Source of the DNA: Lysobacter sp. Root690
GTDB lineage: Bacteria > Pseudomonadota > Gammaproteobacteria > Xanthomonadales > Xanthomonadaceae
Reading direction: 5' to 3'
Length of the DNA stretch: 60,031 nucleotides
Assembly: GCF_001427785.1 (NCBI RefSeq)
Contig: NZ_LMHM01000011.1
Coordinates: 13,050 to 73,080, forward strand
This document shows, piece after piece, positions 46,600 to 53,560 of the stretch; position 1 is the stretch's first letter, and each line of letters opens with the position of its first letter. The translations under genes and the position numbers were made by a program. The notes below the pieces were generated by a model. That model made no database searches and was not told where the DNA came from. It saw nothing but the letters and a program-made list of their open reading frames with translations.

Positions 46600-47805
46600 A
46601 TGAATGAACCGCTGAACGACGGCCTGCACGGCCAACCGCACGCCATCGTCGAACGCGACGGCGTCCGCTACACCCTGCTGGGCACCGCGCACGTGTCGCA
46701 GGCCAGCGTCGACGCGGTCCGCGATGCGGTCGGCAGCGGCCGCTATGACGCGGTCGCGGTCGAACTCGACGCGCAGCGCCTGCAGGCGCTGACCGACCCC
46801 GACGCGCTGGCCAAGCTCGATCTGATCCAGGTGATCCGCTCGGGCAAGACCGCGCTGTTCGCCGCCAACCTGGCCCTGGCCGCGTACCAGCGCCGGCTCG
46901 CCGAGCAGCTCGGCATCGAACCGGGCGCCGAACTCAAGCGCGCGGTGCTCGAAGCGCGCCAGCGCGAACTGCCGGTGCATCTGATCGACCGCGAAGTCGG
47001 CCTGACCTTCAGGCGCGCGTCCAGCAAGCTGGGTTTCTGGGGCCGCGCCAAGCTCGGCGTCGGCTTGATCAGCGGGCTGTTCGCCGCCGATGAGGTCGGC
47101 GAGGAAGAAATCGAAAAGCTCAAGCAGGGCGACATGCTCGAATCGAGCTTCGGCGAGTTCGCCGCCGAAAGCCCGCAGTTGTACGAAACCGTGATCGCCG
47201 AGCGCGACCGCTACATGGCCGCGCGCCTGCGCGAGACCCATGGCGACGCGCGCGAAGTGCTGGCGGTAGTCGGCGCCGGCCACCTGCAAGGCCTGGCCAA
47301 ACACCTGCGCGAAGACACCCAGGATCCGGTCGAGCAGCGCACCGAACTCGAACAGGTCGCGACCAAGAGCAAGGTGCCGTGGGTGATGATCGTGATCACC
47401 AGCCTGATCCTGGCCGGCATCGCCTGGGGCTTCTGGAAAGGCGGCGTGGCGATGGGCGCGGACCTGCTGCTGCAGTGGGTGCTGTACACCGGCGGCCTGG
47501 CCGCATTGGGCTGCCTGCTGGCCGGCGGCCATCCCTTCAGCGTCATCACCGCGGCGGTGGTCGCGCCACTCAAACCGTTCCGTCCCGGCGTACCGACCGG
47601 CGCGCTCAGCGCGCTGGTCGAGGTGCATCAACGCAAGCCGGCTTACGGCGACTTCATGGCCTTGCGCGACGATGCGCAGACGCTCAAGGGTTGGTACCGC
47701 AACCGGGTGGCTCGGGTGGTGTTGAACTTCATGCTGACCAACATCGGCACCGGCATCGGCGTGTGGATCGCCGGATTCCGGATCGCCAGCAAACTGGTCG
47801 GCTGA
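46600..47805 (+). CDS. TraB/PrgY-family membrane protein
   Basis: 401 residues from the ATG at 46600. The N-terminal TraB domain (about 15-235) has the motifs YTLLGTAHVSQAS and VVGAGHLQGLAKHL and a conserved EVGLTFRRA segment. Four to five transmembrane helices follow in the C-terminal third (about 262-400). In Enterococcus PrgY/TraB the domain inactivates sex pheromone; in proteobacteria the function is unknown, and a metalloprotease-like role has been proposed. It is the nearest gene upstream of the peptide cassette, with 147 bases between its stop and the promoter, so the two are probably separate units. Confidence 0.88.
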   Translation: MNEPLNDGLHGQPHAIVERDGVRYTLLGTAHVSQASVDAVRDAVGSGRYDAVAVELDAQRLQALTDPDALAKLDLIQVIRSGKTALFAANLALAAYQRRLAEQLGIEPGAELKRAVLEARQRELPVHLIDREVGLTFRRASSKLGFWGRAKLGVGLISGLFAADEVGEEEIEKLKQGDMLESSFGEFAAESPQLYETVIAERDRYMAARLRETHGDAREVLAVVGAGHLQGLAKHLREDTQDPVEQRTELEQVATKSKVPWVMIVITSLILAGIAWGFWKGGVAMGADLLLQWVLYTGGLAALGCLLAGGHPFSVITAAVVAPLKPFRPGVPTGALSALVEVHQRKPAYGDFMALRDDAQTLKGWYRNRVARVVLNFMLTNIGTGIGVWIAGFRIASKLVG

Positions 47806-47952
47806 GGCGCGACGATCCCGGCGACGCATCGTCCATCGATGCGCTCGCCGCTCGCGACGGCGCGCCGCGGATGCGCCGATTCAGCTGAGCCATCGCGCGC
47901 GCGGCCACGGCGATAACGATTGCGCGCGCTGGCGACCTGTCAGTTTTCGCCG

Positions 47953-47981
47953 TTGACTTGGCGTTGGTGCCGCCCGATAGT
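47953..47981 (+). promoter_or_regulatory. sigma70-like promoter of the peptide cassette
   Basis: TTGACT (47953-47958) and GATAGT (47976-47981) with a 17-base spacer. Transcription would begin near 47988, which places the ATG at 48028 about 40 bases downstream and argues against the frame's earlier starts. Confidence 0.65.
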
Positions 47982-48027
47982 TCGGCACCGGATGGATCCA
48001 TCCGCGGCAGGCTACGCGCACAACGCC

Positions 48028-49254
48028 ATGGATAAGGCAAGCACCGTCACCGACAACGCGCCGGCCGCACCAGCGTCTTGCGCCGACCGTAGCGACAATC
48101 CGGCAATCGCCGTGCTGGATTCGCGATTGCCGCTGCAAGGCATCCAGATCCAGGCCTGGCCCGACGGCGAATTCCTGATAGGCAACGCCGCCGGCAAGCA
48201 CTTGGTCGCCGGCAAGGAAATCGCGCTGATCATCCGCGCGCTTTGCGCCGCGCCGGACGGCGCGCAAGCCTACGCTCGCTATGCCGCGCAAGGCGGTCGC
48301 CTGGCCGAAGCGGCGTTCCTGACGCAGGCCTCGCGCTGCACCGCCGCGCTCGCGCTGACGCCGTCGCCGGCCGCTCCGCCTCGATTGTTTTTCCGCCGCA
48401 CGGTGTTGTCGCCCGATCGCGTCGCTCCGTTCGCGAACATCGCCCGGCACGCCTTCGTGTTGCCGTGGGCCGCGCTCGGCGTGCTCGCCGCCTTGGCCGC
48501 GCCGGTGTTGGCGATAGCGGTGTTCGGCGAACGTCTGGCCGCGACCTGGCTGAGCCTGGACCAGTCCATCGCCGCGTTCGTGCTGATCCTGCTCGGCGCG
48601 GCGATCCACGAGTTCGGCCATGCCGGCGCCCTGGTGCGGCACGGCCAACCCGCCGGCGCGATCGGTGCCGGCCTGTATCTCGGCGCGATTCCGGTGTTCT
48701 ACGCCGATGTCTCGCGCGCCTGGCGCCTGAGCGTGCGCGCGCGGGTGGTGGTCAACCTCGGCGGCGTGTATTTCCAGGCGATCTATGCCACGGCGCTGAT
48801 GCTGCTCGGCGCGGTCGCCGGGTATCCGGCACTGCAGATGGCCGGCGCGCTGTCGGTGATCCTGGCGCTGACCCAGTTCATGCCGTTCGCGAGCACCGAC
48901 GGCTACTGGGTGCTGAGCGATCTGCTGCGCGAGCCGCGCCTGGGCAAGTTCGACGCCAAGCTGTTGCGCGAATGCAGGCAAGGTGACGCGGCCGGTCGCG
49001 AGGCGCGCTTGCGGCTGGCGTATCAACTTTGCAATGCCGCCGTCGTCGTCGCGATCCTGATCGTTTCCTTCCGCCACGCCTCCGGCCTGCTGCGCGCCAT
49101 CGCCGATTCCTACAGCACCGGCATCGTGTCCGACACCTTGCGGCAACCTTCGCGTTGGCTGTCGCTGGTGCTGCTTTGCTTCCTCGTCTATCAACTGCTG
49201 GCGGTGGCGCGCCGGCTCGCGAACAACGCCAGGTCACGCCGCCGGCCTGGTTGA
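48028..49254 (+). CDS. membrane M50-type metalloprotease with PqqD-like N-terminal domain
   Basis: 408 residues from the ATG at 48028; earlier in-frame starts (47920, 47992) lie before or at the transcription start. Residues 35-104 resemble a PqqD-type peptide-recognition wing (PDGEFLIGNAAGKHLVAGKEIALIIRAL followed by a helix with GAQAYARYAAQGGRLAEAAFL). Next come about six transmembrane helices. The zinc-binding motif is H194-E195-F-G-H198 in the second one, with the third ligand probably Asp291 in PFASTDGYW. Such site-2-type proteases cut within or near the membrane; relatives labelled putative peptide zinc metalloprotease, such as YydH, occur in RiPP clusters. Followed after 25 bases by two precursor-like genes. 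Confidence 0.8.
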   Translation: MDKASTVTDNAPAAPASCADRSDNPAIAVLDSRLPLQGIQIQAWPDGEFLIGNAAGKHLVAGKEIALIIRALCAAPDGAQAYARYAAQGGRLAEAAFLTQASRCTAALALTPSPAAPPRLFFRRTVLSPDRVAPFANIARHAFVLPWAALGVLAALAAPVLAIAVFGERLAATWLSLDQSIAAFVLILLGAAIHEFGHAGALVRHGQPAGAIGAGLYLGAIPVFYADVSRAWRLSVRARVVVNLGGVYFQAIYATALMLLGAVAGYPALQMAGALSVILALTQFMPFASTDGYWVLSDLLREPRLGKFDAKLLRECRQGDAAGREARLRLAYQLCNAAVVVAILIVSFRHASGLLRAIADSYSTGIVSDTLRQPSRWLSLVLLCFLVYQLLAVARRLANNARSRRRPG

Positions 49255-49279
49255 GCTCTACCCGAAGCGCGGCCTCGAA

Positions 49280-49423
49280 ATGGACTGTCCGAGCATGAAC
49301 GAAAACCTGGATACCGATCTGAAACTGGAAGCGCTGGACGAACGCCTGGAGTTCGCGCCGGCGTGGTTGTGCGAGAACGCCGAGTGGTTCACCGATTTCT
49401 GGGGCCTGGACTGCACCCAGTAA
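49280..49423 (+). CDS. candidate precursor peptide 1 (47 aa)
   Basis: A 47-residue frame starting MDCPSMNENLDTDLKLEALD and continuing ERLEFAPAWLCEN. The C-terminus is AEWFTDFWGLDCTQ. The start at 49280 is chosen over the in-frame ATG at 49295 because the paralogue also starts MD-x-P. It lies 25 bases after the metalloprotease gene on the same strand. Its conserved first part and variable, aromatic-rich tail with a C-terminal Cys-x-Gln look like a leader plus core. Residues Cys31 and Cys45 match the two cysteines of the paralogue; Cys3 is extra. No database comparison has been possible. Confidence 0.75.
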   Translation: MDCPSMNENLDTDLKLEALDERLEFAPAWLCENAEWFTDFWGLDCTQ

Positions 49424-49434
49424 CAATCGCCGAC

Positions 49435-49483
49435 GCTGTCCGTGCCGGCGTTGCATGAACCCCGAACGCCGCCCACGGACAGC
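49435..49483 (+). other. intercistronic stem-loop between the two peptide genes
   Basis: GCTGTCCGTG (49435-49444) pairs with CACGGACAGC (49474-49483), a perfect 10-bp stem. After a small asymmetric bulge, CGGCGTT (49446-49452) pairs with AACGCCG (49465-49471), leaving a 12-base loop. It occupies most of the gap between peptide 1 and peptide 2. Possible roles are RNA processing, partial termination or different dosage of the two peptides. Confidence 0.7.
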
Positions 49484-49498
49484 CGATGCTCAACCGTC

Positions 49499-49515
49499 GC
49501 GGCCACGATGGCCGC
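49499..49515 (+). other. small hairpin before peptide 2
   Basis: GCGGCCA-CGA-TGGCCGC is a perfect 7-bp stem with a 3-base loop, 22 bases upstream of the peptide 2 start and near its ribosome binding site. Its role is unclear. Confidence 0.5.
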
Positions 49516-49536
49516 GGCCAACAGCGGAGAACGAAG

Positions 49537-49665
49537 ATGGACGCACCGATCGACAGCAACGAACTGAAGCTGGAAGAACTCGACGAACGCCTCGAGTTCG
49601 CCCCGGCCTGGGTGTGCGAGCACTTCCCGATCTACGAGTATTTCGGTGGCAGCTGCGTCCAGTAA
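49537..49665 (+). CDS. candidate precursor peptide 2 (42 aa)
   Basis: A 42-residue frame with GGAG at 49526-49529 and 7 bases spacing. Begins MDAPIDSNELKLEELDERLE and ends FAPAWVCEHFPIYEYFGGSCVQ in shorter pieces. Alignment with peptide 1 shows LKLE-x-LDERLEFAPAW-[LV]-CE conserved, then divergent residues, then G-x-x-C-x-Q at the stop. The two cysteines (27 and 40) are 12 residues apart, against 13 in peptide 1. Acidic leader, aromatic tail: the pattern of a RiPP precursor or a small secreted disulfide peptide. A hairpin at 49697-49725 follows as a likely transcript end. Confidence 0.78.
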   Translation: MDAPIDSNELKLEELDERLEFAPAWVCEHFPIYEYFGGSCVQ

Positions 49666-49696
49666 TCACTGGCCGATACGCCGGGTAACATCGCGG

Positions 49697-49725
49697 AGCG
49701 GGATCGGCTCCACGCCGATCCCGCT
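49697..49725 (+). terminator. 11-bp perfect hairpin after peptide 2
   Basis: AGCGGGATCGG (49697-49707), loop CTCCACG, CCGATCCCGCT (49715-49725), with TCC after it. It lies 32 bases after the peptide 2 stop codon and 57 bases before the DsbA-like gene. It would at least partly separate peptide and thioredoxin-type expression. The missing T-run makes it a weaker intrinsic terminator. Confidence 0.65.
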
Positions 49726-49781
49726 TCCGATGCGGCAACGCGGCAATACGGATCGGCGGACGCGGTCGCGTCCTGCCTCGC

Positions 49782-50456
49782 ATGCGACGTAACGCACGGG
49801 ACCGAATCTTGAACGCAGCAAACACACTCCGCCGCGGGCCGCTTCATCCAATTCGACTGGCGCGGCTGACGGGTATCGGCCTGGCGGTCGCCGCGCTGGT
49901 CGCCTGCGGGCCGCAACCTCCCGCCGGGGTCGCCCAGATCGATGGCGACTATGCGGTGGTGTCGCGGCTGCGACCGCATTCGCTGCAGCGGGTGAGGATC
50001 GAGGTCGCCATCAGTTTCCACTGCCCCGCCTGCAAGCGTTTCCAACCCAGCCTGGATACGCTCGCGGCGAAGTACGGCGAGCGTCTGAGCATCGAGCAGA
50101 CCGCGATGACGCCGCGCTCAGGCTCGGGCCGTCCCGAGCGCCTGTTCCTGCTCTCCAAGCGCGCGGGCCTGGGGCCCGCCGCGCGCGACGCGCTGTATCG
50201 CGCCCGCTTCGACCTGAAGCAGGACATCGAACAAGACGCCGTGCTCACCGGCATAGCCCGCCAGATCGGCCTGCCGCCTGCGCTGCTGGCGCAGCTCGAC
50301 AGCGCCGAACTCAAGCGCGATCAGGCGTCGATCGACGCGCGCACACGCGCTTTCGCCGCATACACGCCCAGCATCCTGGTCGAAGACCAGTTGCTGGTCG
50401 ATGCCGACGCCGCGCAGATCGCGCGCGTGGTCAACGGCCTGTTGCCAAGCCGCTGA
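49782..50456 (+). CDS. DsbA-like thioredoxin-fold lipoprotein
   Basis: 224 residues from the ATG at 49782; a TTG at 49809 is an alternative. The signal peptide ends with ALVAC, lipidated Cys42. The thioredoxin-fold domain has the redox centre C81-P-A-C84 in ISFHCPACKRFQPS, the cis-proline loop TPSILV near residue 191, and the intervening helical insertion of the DsbA group. Such proteins oxidise or isomerise disulfides in the periplasm. Its place directly after two-cysteine peptides suggests that it oxidises them, which is an inference. It converges with the efflux operon, with 10 bases between stops. Confidence 0.88.
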   Translation: MRRNARDRILNAANTLRRGPLHPIRLARLTGIGLAVAALVACGPQPPAGVAQIDGDYAVVSRLRPHSLQRVRIEVAISFHCPACKRFQPSLDTLAAKYGERLSIEQTAMTPRSGSGRPERLFLLSKRAGLGPAARDALYRARFDLKQDIEQDAVLTGIARQIGLPPALLAQLDSAELKRDQASIDARTRAFAAYTPSILVEDQLLVDADAAQIARVVNGLLPSR

Positions 50457-50466
50457 CCCGCGACGC

Positions 50467-53400
50467 TCAACCCGCCGCTTCGGCCATGCCGCCGGCGTTC
50501 GCGCGCGAACCGCGCGCGCGCCGCACCAAGGCCGAGGTGCCGGCGCGCATATCGTCGAGGATGCCGTAGATCGTCGGCAGGAACAGCAGGCTGACGACGG
50601 TGGAGAACGCCAGGCCGCCGGCCACCGCGCGCGCCATCGGCGAGTACGCCAGGCCGCCCAGCACCACCGTATCGCTCAGCGAAATCGGCACCATCGCCAG
50701 GATCGCGGTGCCCATGGTCATCATGATCGGGCGCAGACGCTCGCGGCTGCCCTCAACCAATGCCTCGTTGCGCGACATGCCGCGCCTGCGCAGGTTGTTG
50801 ATGTGCTCGACCATGACGATGCCGTTGTTCACCACCACCCCCATCAGCACCAGGATGCCGATGAAGGCCATCACCGTGAACGAGCTGCCGGTCAGCCAGA
50901 ACAGCCAGAACACGCCGAAGATCGAGAACACCACGCAGCTCATGATCGCTGCGGGGAACAGCAACGATTCGAACACCGCCGCCATCACCACGTAGATCAT
51001 CACCAGCGCCAGCACCAGGTTGATCATCATCTGCTTGCCGGCGTCGTCGTCGCGTTCGAACGAACTGCCGTCGAAGCTGTAGCTGTAGCCGGCCGGGAAC
51101 GACACCTTCTTGAGCGTTTCCTCCATCGCCTTGCGCGCATCGGGCGTGGTCGCCTTGCCGTTGAGGCTGGCCAGCACGGTCAGCGTGGTCTGTCGGTTGT
51201 TGCGATTGATCTGGCTCGCGGTCGGGCGCACGTTGACGTCGACCATCGCCAGCAAGGGCACGCTGCGGCCGTCGCTGGAACGCACGGTGAACTCGGCCAG
51301 ATTCTCGATGCCGTAGCTCTCCGCGCCGGCGAAACGCGCCCACACCGGCACCTCGGTATCGCCGCGCTGGAAGTCGCGCAACTGGGCGCCGCGCAGCGAC
51401 AGGCCGACGAAGCGCGAAACTTCCTCGACGCTGAAACCGAACGATGCCGCGCGCTCGCGATCCACCTTCACGTTGAGCTCGGTATTGCGGTCGCCCACGT
51501 CCACGCGCACATCGCGCAGTTCGGGCCGGCGCGCGAGCATCGGCACGATGTCGTTGGCCAGTTCGCTCAGGGTTTCGGTGGAGTCGCCGACCAGTTGCAC
51601 CTGCACGTTGTTGCCGCCGCTCTGGGCGCTGCCCTCGTCCTGGCCCATGCTGATCTCGGCCTTGGCCGATTTCGGCATCGCCTTGGCGATCGCGTCGACC
51701 ACCGGCTTGGTGTTCTTGACCTCGTTCTCGTGGAACTGCAGGCGGGTGCCGGCTTCGCTGCCCTGCTCGCTGAAGAACGAATAGATCTGCTTGATGTGGT
51801 ACTGCTTGCGGTGTTCCTCGAGGAAACGCTCGGTCTTGAGGATCTCCATCGACATCTGCTCGCGGGTGTAGCTGCCCTTCCAGTGGTACTGGATGAAAGC
51901 CTCCTTGCCGCCCTCGTTGCCGAACATGTCGAACTTGGTCTGGGTCATCGGCACCAGGCTGAGCGCCACCACCAGGACGATGCCGAGCACGCTCAGGCCC
52001 CGATGCTCCAGGGTCCAGCGCAGGAAGCGCGCATACACGCGCTGCAGGCGCGGGATCAGGCCGGTGGTGGTGTTGACCGCAGGCGGCGTTTTCAGGCGCG
52101 CGGAGATCATCGGGATCAGGCTGACCGCGACCAGCCACGAGGCCAGCAGCGACACCGAGATGGTGATCGCGATCTGCGACATGAAGATGCTGATGTCGTT
52201 GGTCTCGCCGATCAGGTTCGGCAGAAACACGATGCAGTGGCACAGCGTGCCCGCCGACAAGGCGATGGCGACGTGGCGGGTGCCCAGGATCGAGGCCAGT
52301 TGCGGCTGATCGGGCATCTTCTCGCGTTCCTGATAGATGCTCTCGACCACCACCACCGCGTTGTCCACCAGCATGCCGACCGCGAGCAACAGGCCCATCA
52401 GCGACAGCACGTTGAGGGTGACGCCGACGAAATGCATCAGCCCGAGCGTCATCACGAAACAGATCGGAATGGCCAGGGTCACCATCAAGGTCGACGGCCA
52501 ATGGCGTAGGAAGAAGAACAACACCGCCACCGACAGCAGCAGGCCGATCGCGCCGGCCTCGGCCAGTTCCAGCAAGGAACTGGTCACGTCCTCGCCCTGG
52601 TTTTGCACCACCTTGATTTCAATGTTGCTCAGCGCCGGCTGGGCGCGGATCGCCTCGACCTCGGCCAGCGCCAGCTTCGCCACCTCCACCAGGTTGGCGC
52701 TGCGCTCCTTGTAGATGTCCAGGCCGATCGCCGGACGACCGTCCAGGCGCCGGCCGGTTTCCAGGCGCGCGGGCTTGAGGCGCACGTCCGCGATCGCGCC
52801 CAACTTCAGGCCATTGGTGTTGATGACCAGGTTGCGGAACTGTTCCAGATCGGCCACCTGGCCGATCGGCTGAACCCGCAGACGGCGCCCGCCGTCTTCG
52901 ATTTCACCGGCGGAAATCGAGAAATTCAGCGCCTGCAGGCTCTTGGTCAGGGTGTTGAGATCCACCCCGTGCGCGACCATGCGGTCGGGCAGGATCGCGA
53001 TCTCGACCTCGCTCGGCGCCGCGCCGCCGATCTCGACCTTGGCCACGCCCGGGATGCGTTCGAGCCGGCGCTTGAACTCGCGGTCGATCAGGTCGTACTC
53101 GCGACTCAGATCCATGTCGCCGGCCAGGCGCACCTGCAGGATCGCCTGGTCGCCGCTGGACCACTTGAACACGAAGTAGCGCTGGAAGCCCTCGGGCAGA
53201 TCGTCGACGATCGCGTCGATGCGCTCGCGCGCCTCCGAGGCCGCGATGGCGATATCGCGGTCCCAGTCCTTGAACTCCATCTGGATGGTGGCCGAATCCG
53301 AGCTCGCGCTGCCGCGCATGCTCTTGATCCCGGTCATCGTCGCCAAGGCCTCTTCGGCCGGGCGCAGGATGGTGCGTTCGACCTCTTCCGGCGTGGAGCC

Positions 53401-53559
53401 GTCGTAGGGCAACTGCACCAGCAGGAACGGCGCGGTGATGTCCGGCAACGACTCCAGCGGCAGCCGCACCGCCGCGATCAGGCCGATCACGAACATCGAC
53501 ACGAACAGCATGATGGTCGTGATCGGCCGCTTGATGCTGATCTCGGCAACGCTGCTCAT
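50467..53559 (-). CDS. RND efflux permease with altered proton-relay residues
   Basis: 1030 residues with 12 transmembrane helices and two large periplasmic porter domains. Transmembrane helix 4 reads GMLVDNAVVVVES (Asp399, Asn400), where AcrB has Asp407-Asp408. Helix 10 reads VVVNNGIVMVEH (Asn911), where AcrB has Lys940. So only one of the three key residues of the AcrB proton relay remains. The same change occurs in a subgroup of RND proteins. It starts one base after the stop of the larger permease, so the pair is cotranslated. The C-terminal tail (Arg-rich, AGGMAEAAG) is variable. Substrates unknown. Confidence 0.95.
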   Translation of the reverse strand: MSSVAEISIKRPITTIMLFVSMFVIGLIAAVRLPLESLPDITAPFLLVQLPYDGSTPEEVERTILRPAEEALATMTGIKSMRGSASSDSATIQMEFKDWDRDIAIAASEARERIDAIVDDLPEGFQRYFVFKWSSGDQAILQVRLAGDMDLSREYDLIDREFKRRLERIPGVAKVEIGGAAPSEVEIAILPDRMVAHGVDLNTLTKSLQALNFSISAGEIEDGGRRLRVQPIGQVADLEQFRNLVINTNGLKLGAIADVRLKPARLETGRRLDGRPAIGLDIYKERSANLVEVAKLALAEVEAIRAQPALSNIEIKVVQNQGEDVTSSLLELAEAGAIGLLLSVAVLFFFLRHWPSTLMVTLAIPICFVMTLGLMHFVGVTLNVLSLMGLLLAVGMLVDNAVVVVESIYQEREKMPDQPQLASILGTRHVAIALSAGTLCHCIVFLPNLIGETNDISIFMSQIAITISVSLLASWLVAVSLIPMISARLKTPPAVNTTTGLIPRLQRVYARFLRWTLEHRGLSVLGIVLVVALSLVPMTQTKFDMFGNEGGKEAFIQYHWKGSYTREQMSMEILKTERFLEEHRKQYHIKQIYSFFSEQGSEAGTRLQFHENEVKNTKPVVDAIAKAMPKSAKAEISMGQDEGSAQSGGNNVQVQLVGDSTETLSELANDIVPMLARRPELRDVRVDVGDRNTELNVKVDRERAASFGFSVEEVSRFVGLSLRGAQLRDFQRGDTEVPVWARFAGAESYGIENLAEFTVRSSDGRSVPLLAMVDVNVRPTASQINRNNRQTTLTVLASLNGKATTPDARKAMEETLKKVSFPAGYSYSFDGSSFERDDDAGKQMMINLVLALVMIYVVMAAVFESLLFPAAIMSCVVFSIFGVFWLFWLTGSSFTVMAFIGILVLMGVVVNNGIVMVEHINNLRRRGMSRNEALVEGSRERLRPIMMTMGTAILAMVPISLSDTVVLGGLAYSPMARAVAGGLAFSTVVSLLFLPTIYGILDDMRAGTSALVRRARGSRANAGGMAEAAG

Positions 53560-53560
53560 G

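Noticed and set aside
49029-49298. 89-residue frame overlapping the M50 gene end as a third peptide
   Set aside because: Arg-rich shadow of the protease C-terminus, lacking the LKLE/LEFAPAW block.
49295-49423. Start of peptide 1 at the second ATG
   Set aside because: The 49280 start gives MD-x-P as in the paralogue. The shorter version (42 residues) remains possible, however, since neither ATG has a clear ribosome binding site.
50401-52509. 702-residue plus-strand frame over the 1030-residue permease, which could look like a fifth gene of the peptide cassette
   Set aside because: His/Arg/Gln/Asp-rich shadow of the permease with no motif and no ribosome binding site.
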